From positions 18,466,392 to 18,530,391 of the forward strand of contig CM060481.1 in the NCBI GenBank assembly GCA_030544235.1: a DNA stretch of 64,000 bases, read 5' to 3'. This stretch comes from Lepturacanthus savala (taxonomy: Eukaryota; Chordata; Actinopteri; Scombriformes; Trichiuridae). Made by a program: the position numbers and the translations under genes. Below, piece after piece: positions 22,571 to 33,445 of this stretch. Each line of letters begins with the position of its first letter. Positions within the stretch are counted from its first letter, which is position 1. The notes beneath the pieces were generated by a model, which was not told the DNA's origin, did no database searches, and saw nothing but the letters and a program-made list of their open reading frames with translations.

Positions 22571-25197
22571 ACATCCAGACATGAATGTCCTTAAAATTAT
22601 TATTATTTTATCTTATCTTAACCACTCCTCCATTCTACCACACACACAGTAATATAATGTGCAGTGTGCACGAGGACATGGCAGCAACATGTCTTTGGTG
22701 TCTGTATATCATAACTGCACACACACAAACACACACATATATATATATACATACATATACATATCAGGTTGTGATTCTCGTTAATTTACTGAGTAGTTTC
22801 ATCGCTCTATTATAAAAGGTACTGTAGAGCAATTTACGGAAATGACAAGCCAAGTAAGACAACTGTGAGAGACTATTTTCGCTTTCAAATCATGTTCTCA
22901 TTTAGAGAAAATGTTATTTGGATCATATTACAGAGGGAGGAAACAACCTCAAAACACTGTCCTTTATGAAATAAGAAGATGATCACTGTCTATTTTCATT
23001 TTACTGCCTCTACACAGCCACAGTTGAAAAGTTGACAAAGGAAGGAAAAAAAAAAAAGAACGGATGTGATTTTTGATTTAGTCATTGTCATGGGTCTGAC
23101 TTTCCATTCTTTACTGTGGGGAATTAAAAAGGCAACAATAAAAAAAAAAAAAAAACATGGTTGGGGGGGGGAGAATATGAGCGGCAGTGAGATGGAGAAC
23201 GATTTTCCCGAGTCCAGCCTATTAAACTCAAAGGTCAGGGGAGGATAAAAGATGGACAGGAAACTGAGCATTGTTGCCTCGACTATTCAGCTGCAAATTT
23301 CGCATCTTCCTGCTCTTTGTTCTGTGCCTCTGTATCTTTTATGACACAGAAAAATAGATACAGAAGCACTATTTTAATCTGTCTTCTTTGTGTTTCATTC
23401 TACATTACTCTCCCACTGTTGTTATATATAGTATGATCGGTACAAATCTCCAGGCTGCGAGTGCCAGCATATTCTATTCTATCTGAAACAATGGCGAGGC
23501 TTGTTCTGTGTGTGTGTTTGTGTGTATGTGTGTGCACGCGTATACTGCTCAGATCTAATTCGGTGCATAGTGAGGATTCTTATTGTGTCAAGGCACATGG
23601 TTCTGCTAGGCTAGTTAGCTCTGGCTATTGCTAACAAACAGATTAATAATTGTTTCAGAATATTCATTAAGGGCTAATATGTGAAGCTGCTTGAGTCTGT
23701 TTTCTGTAAATACACTATTAGCAATAGTGGTGATGTAAGTGTGATACATGCAGTATGATACAGCATACCAGTGTGTTCATAAAGGCAGATTACAGTACAA
23801 TATTTGCACACAAGGGTCTTTATTGATTTATAATGGTGTCCAGAAATGCATTAACTTTCTACCGGATCTGATTTTTTCAGGTGATTTCACTTTTTTTGGA
23901 GACCTGAGCTAGTTACGATCATTTGTTGTGAACCGCATGTCTACAAAAAAGATCCTCCCCGGTTCAGTGACTATCCGCGCCGTGTAACGAACACGTGATC
24001 ACGCTTGTGAACTGCAATCCTAAAATGTATCCTTACCGAGGTATTAAATATCTATTGGCTTTCAAGCTATTGAGAATTTCACTTAAAAGCTTTTAGTGGC
24101 ACATTATAGGCACTTGTCGGTGGACCATCTAAAAAGTGTCATATTGTATTGAGCTGAGAGGATCAGAGAAATCTCACTGAGCTTAATGGACGTTCACTAG
24201 TTACATTAGCTCTGCCGGGCCTCACACAGCCAAAAGCTAATTGAAATAAACCAGCTTGAGAATAAGAGATGAATGCCTCTTACTGCTGCGTTGAACACAA
24301 AGGAAACAGTGTGATCGTGCATTGAGAAGTGGATGATGTTTTGATCTCTTGTCTGGCGATATAAAAATATATCCAGTGTGAGAACATTTTCAGCAAGTAA
24401 CATGAGGCTCCGTATATATAGTGTGTGTGTGTGTGTATATATATATACACAGCATAAGGTGGTTGAATGTGTCAGAGCAGTGGTGTGAAAGGGTGTGCAT
24501 GTTTTGCGTGTGCACGCAGATGAAAATGCGAACACCCTGTGTGCCAACATGTGTTTCAGTATTTGCATTTTCATGTAAATGTGTGAATGTGTATGTGTAT
24601 ATATGGATATGGAATATGGAAGTAGAGCCAAGAACTGCTGCGTGCCAGGTAACTGTGTTAAAGGATGCAAGAGCTCCCTCTTCTTGTCTGTCTGAGATAG
24701 GGGCCGTCTAGTCAAAAATCAACCTGAGGCAGGTCTGCTGCTGAGGAAATTATTGGAAATAAACAAGCTAGCGACGATTATAATTGGCAATAGCATCCAA
24801 CGGGTCCCAATTTGATAGCACTCCTTTTTAATGTCTAATTAAATAATCTATAATTACCACCGTTCAAAACAACATAGCTCATTGTGTAGCTCTCTCCGAC
24901 AGAATGCACGGCGCATGCTACAATTAACACTATTTCAGAATGAGCAACTGCTTTGAAAAGAGCACTTGGGTGGTGCGGGACTAGGATCCTTGAGAGGCAT
25001 CGACCCCGTGCTTTGTCGTGAGAGAACTGCTGATGCTGTTTTTTTTTTTTGTTTTTTTTTCAGATGAGGAGGAGGATAGGTGGAACTGTAGTTAAACAGT
25101 GCTGCAACAATGCAGATAATCGGTTTTCAGACGTGCTTAAATGACAAATGAAGGGGATTTACAAACAACAAGCCACCGTGCAGGAATTAACGTGTCG

Positions 25198-25221
25198 GCT
25201 GCTTTTACGCATAATTATACA
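25198..25221 (+). promoter_or_regulatory. Repeated POU/homeodomain-like element, copy 1
   Basis: The core TTTTACGCATAATTATACA lies in a 24-nt block repeated with one mismatch at 25659-25682. The GCATAATTAT core looks like a composite POU/homeodomain site. It lies about 1.06 kb upstream of the MVM leader ATG. Regulatory function is inferred. Confidence 0.4.
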
Positions 25222-25658
25222 AATTGGAGGTACTTGATCTTGCTTGAGTAATGGTTTCATTTCGATAAATGTTCAAAAGGGTTTTTTAACCACCAAAAAA
25301 AAAATCTGATTGAACTGAGCAACAGATTTGTGAATCAGAAGTGTATTTTTTTCCCCCTCGATTTATCTGGTGGTCCTTTAAAGGGGCCCAACCCCTAGCT
25401 TGGGTACCACCGGACTAAACTAGCTAACTGTGTATAAAATAGTTGGCACTAGCTCTACAACAGTAACATGCTGTTCACACACTGATGCTTCATATTAATA
25501 ATCTAATAGCCTATGAAAATATATCAGTCAGAAAATTAGTACTTTTACTTTAATAATTCTATTTATTATAAGTAGAGTTAGGGATATCCTACAGATCTGA
25601 CTTGTAATGCAGTATTTTTACACTGAAGGAAATGATCTAAATGCTTCTTCCCCCATGC

Positions 25659-25712
25659 GCTGCTTTTATGCATAATTATACAGGCAGGTGATGGATAATT
25701 ATATGCGTAAAC
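25659..25712 (+). promoter_or_regulatory. Repeated POU/homeodomain-like element, copy 2 with inverted relative
   Basis: The first 24 nt (25659-25682) repeat the block at 25198-25221 with a single T/C change. After a short spacer, 25695-25712 (ATAATTATATGCGTAAAC) is an inverted, imperfect version of the same core. The result is an imperfect palindromic pair. An ACGTCA half-CRE (25720-25725) and a CACGTG E-box (about 25753) follow. This lies 400-600 bp upstream of the MVM leader exon. Confidence 0.4.
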
Positions 25713-25879
25713 GGACACGACGTCACCTTAACTGCTTCAGCCTCTATCTCGCCACGTGGTTTTCTTTCTAAGGTCTTTATTATATTTTAAACAGACAAAA
25801 GTAGAGTTCGCCATAGCGCGGAGTACATCAAAGGGTGAAAAGCAGGCTCCCCACGTCCTGGACCACAGCCTCCTCCCTT

Positions 25880-26120
25880 CCAGTCTCCTCCGCCCCGCCC
25901 CCTCCGCACCTCCCAGCCAATGAGAATCCGCGAACGAAGGATAAATGTTTTTTGGGGGGAAAGGTAAAGGGGTGTTTCTTCTGCATCTTTTCTTTCCACC
26001 GGATTCTCCTTTCCCGACGCGTTGTTCTATTCTAATTACTGCTGAGTATTTTTTCTTTCTTTTTTTTTTAAATCTCGCACGGGATAAAAGGCAGCAGCTC
26101 CTCCACTAGACTCACTACAC
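25880..26120 (+). promoter_or_regulatory. elavl4: Putative promoter of the elavl4 MVM leader
   Basis: A GC-box-like CGCCCCGCCCCCTCC near 25889 is followed by an inverted-CCAAT-compatible CAGCCAATGAGAA near 25914. A TATA-like GGGATAAAAGG follows at about 26082-26091. A transcription start about 25-30 bp downstream, near the CTCACTAC at 26110-26117, would give a 5' UTR of roughly 140 nt to the ATG at 26256. All motifs are seen; the start site is inferred. Confidence 0.5.
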
Positions 26121-26255
26121 CACCCCGTTTCATTCATCCTCTCCAACACGCTGCCGCTCGACTCTCCTCCGGCTTTTTTTTTATTTTATTTTTAACACTA
26201 CAGTTCGTCCGTCGAGGACAGTTACAGTCCGCAACACCTAGAGCCTCGAACGAGA

Positions 26256-26264
26256 ATGGTCATG
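26256..26264 (+). CDS. elavl4: elavl4 alternative leader exon encoding MVM
   Basis: The coding part is ATGGTCATG followed immediately by a strong GTGAGT donor, phase 0. Vertebrate ELAVL4 has a known isoform whose N-terminus is MVM followed by IIS. Joining this exon to 45374 reproduces that (MVM-IISNMEA). The exon's 5' UTR runs upstream to about 26115 and is preceded by TATA-like, CCAAT and GC-box motifs. It is too short to find by reading frame alone; it was identified from the known isoform ending and the donor. The upstream exon boundary is not certain. Confidence 0.8.
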
Positions 26265-26694
26265 GTGAGTAGATATCGCAGGGCACAGGTTTTCTATCGC
26301 ACCTGTTTGTCCCTTTATTGTGTCTATTCCGCCACCAGCCGGGCTCTTTTTTTGTTGTTTTTAACCATTTAGCATCCTGCAGCAGGTAGCACCGTAGCGG
26401 TTTGCGTTTCTCCGTTTTTTTGCAAACGCATTTAAACGCAACACCTGCACTGACAGGTGTGTGCCGAGTGCGGACTTCTTCGGACAGCGCGCGGACGCAC
26501 GCGTGCACGCACGCCCCATAAAACCCTTCACAATGCAAAGTCGTGAAATATCAGTTTCCAGTCAGATTCTTTGGATTCAGCAAACATGTTTGAAAAAAAG
26601 CCAAAAAAACCTGTTCTACAAATCGTTAAAGACATTCATCATTATTTTAGAGACAACATCTGTAATTATTTTTTATATGTGTGTGTGTGTGTGT

Positions 26695-26725
<31 letters not shown>

Positions 26726-27099
26726 GAAGGGGAAGACACAGGGAGTGAAATAGGTTGTATACACCAGCCATGTAAATGTAAAGGGGATTTTAACATGCAC
26801 CCAGTAATAGCTAATTTATATACACAGTGCTGTGCAGGCATCCTATTACCATAGTGCCTGAGGCGGCAATCACTCTCCTAGAGCTCTGCTCTGCGCTGCT
26901 CGGCCCGGCTCACTCAAGCACAGACCTCAGCAGCGATTGATTGCTTTGCTGGGATTCAGAAAGCCTTTTCTCTGCCAAAGCAGGCTGAGGCTGGCGTGTG
27001 CCGAGGAGGGCTCGGAGCCAGCCAGAGAGCGAAGGTGTTAACGCTGAGGGAGGAGGAGGTGAGGCCAAGCGCTGACAGGCAGGCCGAGAAGCCAATCGC
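26265..27099 (+). other. DNA between the MVM and MEWNGFKM leaders
   Basis: About 0.8 kb of non-coding DNA lies between the MVM donor and the GC-rich region ahead of the next leader. It includes a long GT/GC dinucleotide run. No exon is visible in it. Confidence 0.6.
26679..26725. repeat. (GT)n microsatellite
   Basis: A GT run with two GC interruptions lies between the MVM and MEWNGFKM leader exons. Confidence 0.95.
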
Positions 27100-27472
27100 A
27101 GGGAGGCGGGGAGGGGGGTGGAGGGCTGTAGTGGGCGGGCTCTGACATTCCAGCTGAGCAGGGGACTGGGCGGGTGGCTGCGAGAAAGGAGGAGGGAGGG
27201 AGGGAGGGAGGCTTGCTGCAGCCCAGCACTCTCTCATCATCCAGGCTCACCATTCTCCTCTCAGCATCTGTTGGAAGAAGGCGATGCCTGCTCTGCACAC
27301 CTCTAGCACGCCGCTCTCTGCTCGCCGTTGAGACTCAGGCAGGAACAGGAAGGGAGGCGGAGTGAGACGGAGACAGGGGAGAGAGAGAAAAAAAAAAGGA
27401 GGAAAGTGTCTGAGACAGTGAAGGAAAGTGTAGATTTTCTTGGCTGAGGCGTTGCTGTAGCTGTTCTGTGAG

Positions 27473-27503
<31 letters not shown>

Positions 27504-27530
27504 CGTGAGACAACGGCCGGCGTCTCCCAA
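27100..27530 (+). promoter_or_regulatory. Putative promoter/5' UTR of the MEWNGFKM leader
   Basis: The stretch begins with GC-rich sequence and a GGGA repeat (about 27187-27209). It becomes strongly purine-rich from 27340, including a (GA)n run at about 27474-27503 just before the ATG. No TATA box is evident. The transcription start cannot be placed from the sequence alone. Confidence 0.45.
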
Positions 27531-27554
27531 ATGGAGTGGAATGGGTTTAAGATG
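27531..27554 (+). CDS. elavl4: elavl4 alternative leader exon encoding MEWNGFKM
   Basis: Eight codons, MEWNGFKM, run directly into a GTAAGG donor in phase 0. Human ELAVL4 (HuD) begins MEWNGLKM-IISTMEP; here the joined product would begin MEWNGFKM-IISNMEAP. This leader is characteristic of ELAVL4, not ELAVL2 or ELAVL3, and is the best single argument for the gene's identity. The ATG has G at +4 and C at -3. It lies at the end of a purine-rich 5' UTR. The exon is separated from the common exon by 17.8 kb. Confidence 0.92.
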
Positions 27555-29988
27555 GTAAGGAAGAATTGCTACAGACAGCCTGCCACTATACTCCACTATA
27601 CACTGTTAACCATTGATTCAATCTGGGCTGCACCACAGCGGCTACAGCACGATGTGGTTGTAGATATACTATCACCGTCAGTACATATTAGATTCTTCTA
27701 GCACAGGCGATACAGTGATCGCCTACTATTGAACTATTTGTTGTGCAGAATGTTAAGTTCCTTTCACGCAGAGGAGAAAAGGGGGCAGCGGGGAGGAGGA
27801 GGGGGGGGGGGGGGTGTTAGACCGCTGAGGTTTGTGGGCAGTATGAGAAACGGCGGGAGAGAGAAGGAGGGACAGATCCAGATATCATGTGTGGAGGTAG
27901 GAGTAAAGGTAAGGAGAGACGGGGAGGAGAGGAGCAGAGGGAGGGAAGGGTTAATTCAGGGAACAGCACCCATTTTATGTTGAAGCCAGGGCTAGTAGGT
28001 GTCCCCCCTCTTTTCCTGCCTTTGCACCACTCTGAAATATTTACCTGCCTCTCGTACCGCAGCAGAGGTGGAATTCACATTGTTGATGCCGCATGTGTCG
28101 TAAAATGGTAGGGGAACCTGCTGGACTTTTGCTGATTTGATATTCATGTATGCAAAGTAGCCCGTATTAATTAGAGGTGGAGACGTGGTACTCCATTGTG
28201 CCGCTTGTGTACTCGGTGCGAGTGTGTGTTGTCCATGTGTTGGCCAGAGCTGAGGAAAGATGGAGTAGGTGTGTTTGAGTTACGCGCATGCCTGGATTAC
28301 AATTTGTAGTGCTATGCTTTCTCTAAATTTTAAGCCCATTGCTCGTGTGTGTGTGTGTGTAGTGTGTGTGTGTGTGTGTGTGGGTGGGGGGGGGCATGTG
28401 AGAAATCATTTAAAACCATCTAAGCATACCGCTTTCCTCAGCTTCTTGAGACTCACTTTAACTTTGCATCCATTTTTCCATTCATCCATCACATTTAAGC
28501 GACACTTGTGAGCCCGTGACTAACAAAACTATAGCAGCCATATTTCTTTTCTTTTTTTCCCCCCCGACGTTTGCACCTGTCACATGAGAGTTTTATTTCA
28601 TCGCAGATACCGCATCAACATTCTGGCTGCAAGAGTCGATATCTGCATTTTGCATTCTCAAGGCATCCGTTTCCACAAAAGTGGCCTGACTCGCTTTTGT
28701 ATTTACATGGAGAACATTAGTAGCATTATTCATTTGTTGGCAAGTAAATGTTTGCACGCTGGCTTCTTTCCACTGGATGCAATCAAAATGCTAATTGAAA
28801 CAAAGGCAACTCCCCTGCTTGGTGACTAGACTAGTGGCGCTAGCTGGTAAACTGTCTCCCTGGACGGTAAGGTGTTAGCAGGCCTAGTGTAGCATAAATG
28901 GAGCAGCCTGGCTGGAACACGTGACTGACGGAGGGAGGAAGCAATGTGCAAAGATGGGCGTGAGTGTCAGGAAAAGGCTTTGCATACCCTTTGCGCTGTA
29001 GACGCAGATGAGAATGTTTTATAGGTACGGGCGGGCGGAGGTTGAACAAATGGGATAAACAGGGACAATGAGACGGGAGTGAAAGAGTCAGTCAGTATAG
29101 AAGGTGTTTTGATATGAGTACGCAACATGAAGCCCCCTGATGGGAGCCAGTGGGGGACCTGGGCTAGAGACAGGCCATCTTTTCACACACATGCATGCAG
29201 GCGTACACACACACACACACACACACAGAAACATGCAGTGGCTCTATTACCCTCAGGCCTAACACCATGAGCTCCAAGGTTACACATCAATGCTAATAGG
29301 GTGGGGTGTGTGAGGAATTTATTAGCTACAGTGCACTGAGCAAATGTGTGCTCAGTGATTTAAAATGTAAGTGAAGATCAGGGGAACATAAGATAGGGGT
29401 AGGTGATTGGGCGTGTGGCTCCGAGCCGCTTATAGGTCTTTATCTGGCGATAAAAGTGATGACAAATAAAAAGGAAACCAAAAGTTGCAGAACAAGAACT
29501 ATTGCTTTTTTTTTTTTTAATGCGATGGGCCTGTGTGTGCTTTGTTTTGTATGTCTGTGTGATTGGTTCCAGCAGTCTGTGTGCATATATCAAAGGGGCG
29601 ACTGACGGGTGTCCAGATGCAGAGTGACAGGGTTAACTAGAGCCTGATTAAACACTACACAAATAGAGTGAGAAACACAGGGGAGGAGAAATGGTTCAAA
29701 CAGAAGACGGGCAATTCCCTCTTCTTTCCTATGTTCCTGTGCTCAAACATCGCTGCCAGGGATTATCTGTAGCTGGACGTGTCGTATCATACGTGGATAA
29801 ACCCATTTTTAATTGTTTGCATTCTGTTGTGGAAATATTGGATTATTCTTCGTGTGAGCGTGATAGAGGACATTAGGTCTACCCTAGTACTACCACCTAA
29901 AGCACCTCTGAATTATGACACCATGATATATGAATTGATCATAATCAGCATATAAACATTTCTCTTTTCTGGATACTTTTAACTCGTA

Positions 29989-30063
29989 TAGCACTTTGTG
30001 CGACATTTTCTATGTATAAAAAGTGCTGTTTAAATAAAGATTGATTCACTGATTGATTGATTT
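29989..30063 (+). mobile_element. 3' tail of an L2-like LINE or related SINE
   Basis: TAGCACTTTGTGCGAC, then AAAAAGTGCTGTTTAAATAA, and a short TTGA-type tandem tail match the usual 3' end of fish L2-like LINEs and their SINE partners. The body of the element upstream is not recognisable. Confidence 0.55.
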
Positions 30064-31941
30064 TCTCCTCATTTCTAGCATTTTGCTGCTGTGACATGCA
30101 TCGCTTTAAGTGGCTCATCATTTGACCATTTTAGTCCTCCGATAAGCTAACAGCTAACAACATTACTGCACAGACCACCCAGGACTATTATACTGTTTTT
30201 CATTTCCTTTAAGATGTTCTCATGGGCCCAGTGTGTTTATTTGCTTGCAGACAAATGTGGCATATGGCTAATTTGATAGTTTATGATGGTTTCCCACCAG
30301 AAAATATACATTTAGGCAGCAATGAATTATTTGTGGTGGTGTCCAGTTGCTGATTGTGACTGTTTGTTTCTCATCCTACAAGTGAATTTCTTATAAAAAA
30401 AAAAATACCCTTTGTAGAGGGACAAGATGTAAACACTGAAGGATTCTTAGGTTTTGTGTGAAGAGTGTATAGTCATGGTTCTACTACTCTTACTATGGTG
30501 GGTGTGTCGAGATTTGATATGATTTTAAGGTCACTATTTGATCTGATTTTTTGGATTTAAACATATACATGTGCATTGATCAATATAAACTACATTCACA
30601 CCGATTAGCATTACCCCTGGGCAGAGAGGTTGTGGTTTAAAGAAACTTGCGTAGGACAGAAGCTTTTATTTGTGTTAAATACTTTTGATTTCACCGTTTA
30701 AGCTATCTTGACAGTTTTATGTACCATTGTAATGTGGTTTTGTATTGGTGTGTGGCATTGTTTCAGCTGCAGTGCTAATGGCTAATTGGCTAGCGGTTAG
30801 CTAGCAGACTTAGTAAGTTGGTGAGAGTGGGAGGAAGCGGCAGGTTACTCTGTATGTGTGTTTACGCATGTAGTTGTGGGTACAGTAGTATGCATGTCAG
30901 TATGAATGACTTGTTTAGATTGAGGATGAAGAAATTACTGTAAAGGGACATTTTTTAGGTGTTACGGCACTCAGCTTTATAAAGAATATGCTCAAATCAC
31001 AACTTATAGCAAACTCCAGCTCAACAGGCAACAGATGGCCGGCTACATTTTCCATTACTTCAGTACTGATCAAAGAGCACTCCCTGAATCCCTCAGTTGA
31101 AAAGCAAATCACACAATGTAATTGTGTCCAACCTCGCATGGGAAACACAAAGGCTCGCAAAAAACATCCCCTTGTGCTCTGGGATAAAAAAAAACAACAA
31201 AAAAAAACAGGATAATACAAAATAAAACAATAAATCAAGTGAGCAGGAAAGAGTGGAAAAGGAGTGTAAAAAAGAAAATTACTTTTGCTCTTTGGTCTTC
31301 ATGCAGGTTGTGTATCTTAAATACAGCGGTGGCTCTCGAAGGCAATTCGAGCGCAGTCAATGGTTGGATTCTGAAATATTTCATACAAACTTTTGTTCTT
31401 CACAATGTTCACCTGGCCTGCGAAACATTGCTGTTGAAAAGCTGCTGCTGGTAGGTTTATCTATGGATTTCACTCGCACAATATCTAGCTTGGCTTGCTG
31501 CAAGCGGGATGGTTCGGGGCTAACAAGGCTAATGAGGCTAACAAGGCAACTCGCAATAGCTGTGTTCATCGCTAGCAAATGGTAATTAAGATTACCCCGT
31601 CTCAATTTAGAAACTTCCATTAGTACACTTCCATGTAGTACACTATGTACACTGATTAACTTGTGTATTGTTTGAATATTGACAGGTTAGTGTTGGTTGT
31701 TTTCGAGCGCTGCTACTTAGCAAGTCATGTTCTTCAGTCTCTAACAAAAAAATCCAAACTGTTATGTGAAATCTAGACTAAACTGTTCATTTCAACACAT
31801 TTATACGTATGTAAATGTGGTTTTAATCTGCGAGATCAACATTTATCTTCCCGAAGGAATTATATCATCTGTCAAAATTCGACAGCGACATTAGCACCGG
31901 TGGTAAATCACCAAAGCGCTGCGCTAATCTGTTCAGCCTGG

Positions 31942-31981
31942 GATGATGATGATGATGATTATGATGATGATGATGATGATG
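31942..31981. repeat. (GAT)n microsatellite with one interruption
   Basis: Two GAT runs are separated by a single TAT triplet, in an elavl4 intron. Confidence 0.95.
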
Positions 31982-32070
31982 GACAGCTTGCAGCTAAAAT
32001 GACCACCACTCTCACTGACTACATGTTTGAAATCTACATGGTTACTTTCTCGCTTGAAAAACATTAACAC

Positions 32071-32240
32071 TTAAAGGTACACTGCGTAGTTTCCGGCGAC
32101 CTCTAGTGGTGAGTTTGTAGATCACAACCAAGTGAGATGTAGGAGAACGTGCGGTGGCTGGGGGAAAAACACGAAGGGCCGCTCTACAGTTCAAACGTGC
32201 CTGTCACGATGTTCAGTGATGAGAATTTAAAACGTTCTCT
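32071..32240 (+). mobile_element. Fragment of a fish non-autonomous interspersed repeat
   Basis: The start TTAAAGGTACACTGCGTAG, followed by CGACCTCTAGTGGTGAG and GTAGGAGAACGTGCGGTGGC, resembles a very common teleost short repeat, probably a DNA-transposon MITE. In that repeat the phrases 'AAAGGTGCACTGTGTAG', 'TCTAGTGGTGAG' and 'GTAGGAGAACCTACGGTGGC' occur in the same order. The right end is not defined. Family naming is not possible here. Confidence 0.55.
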
Positions 32241-33393
32241 GAGGTGAGGCGACTTTGTCACGCCAAAAATTACCCCTTATCCCAAATGAGCTTTTTAATT
32301 TATATTTCCCAGCGTTTCTAATAACTTTCTAATAATTAACAATAACTACTATATCTTGGAATAGTGATTTCCTGACAAAATATATCAACCATACCAAACG
32401 CATAGTAGAATATATCAATTATTTTGGCCAGCCCTGGTCATAATTGCATTGACTTTGATTGCCCTAGTGAATTCATGTGTTAATTTAGGAAAATAAACCT
32501 TCAGTTTATTAGTGAGAAAACCCTTTTGGGAAAAAAATAAGTGAATTATTCTCATGCAAGTATTTGATAATCCAATTATGACACCGATACGATGCGCCCC
32601 ATCTGTTTTGTTTTTTTAAGCGGGCGGTTAAAAATAGTTGCCAGATCGCAAAGTAAAGATTTGTTTCCCTGCGCCACATTTTGGCCATTATTCTCGCTGG
32701 ATTTCGTCTGACTTCATTCTGCAGTCTACCAGGCTTTCGGCGTATAGTGTCTATAAATATTGGAAATTATTTTATTGTCGTGAAATGTCTATTCCGTTTT
32801 AATTTGGACAAAAACCGGATGGAAGCAGTTAATGAGCCAAAAGCCTGTTTGAATAAGAAGCCGCTGTAACAATCTCTGTTCCAATTAGCACGCTTTGGTT
32901 TTTAAATAATAGTGTGAAGCCTAAACACACATGAAGACTCACAAAACGGTCACGTTGAAAATTTAATAGGCTTCCACAGTGATTTCCTTCATTTATTTAA
33001 AATGTGTTTTTTTTTTCCCCTCTCGTTTAAAAAAAAAAAAAAAAAAAAAAACTAGAAATCTGAGAGGCATGGCAAGGCATTCTGCTGCGAGGGGAGCAGC
33101 ATTCACAAATACTAGACCTAATTCCTTTGGCAGCAGCTCAAACTGCTACAGACAGACACATAATCAGCTGGGGAGTGTTAGCGCCTCAGCCCACTAGCAA
33201 ACACAGGACCGAGCCCTTGTTGTGCATCGCTGCTTTTCAGAATAAATATCCCGATGGAAAATACAGTGGGAGGAAAGAGGTATTCATGTGGATATAGCTC
33301 TTTGTTCAGTCAAAGATACAGAAGGAGAGAGGAACACTGGCTTTTTTAGCTGCTTTACTGCTCATTCTTTCTCTACACACTCTTCTCTTCCTT

Positions 33394-33403
<10 letters not shown>

Positions 33404-33438
<35 letters not shown>
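33404..33438. repeat. (TC)n microsatellite
   Basis: A perfect CT/TC run lies within a longer pyrimidine stretch starting near 33381. Confidence 0.95.

Positions 33439-33445
<7 letters not shown>

Larger units (their letters stand above)
11067..25190 (+). other. elavl4: Long elavl4 upstream intron/non-coding stretch
   Basis: About 14 kb hold no coding exon I can support. They contain microsatellites: (TC)n near 11190-11212, (GTT)n 12309-12337, (GT)n 13361-13381, (GA)n 13956-13979 and (AT)n 16154-16186. They also hold many A/T/C/G homopolymers, CpG-rich non-coding DNA around 18360-18690, and a degraded interspersed repeat at 21160-22570. A complex TAAT-rich stretch lies around 24740-24910. Frames of 100 to 170 codons here lack family features and run through repeats. 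Confidence 0.6.

Noticed and set aside
24206..24715. 169-codon minus-strand frame
   Set aside because: It runs through TG/TA repeats (Thr-His and Tyr-Thr runs) and has no family features.
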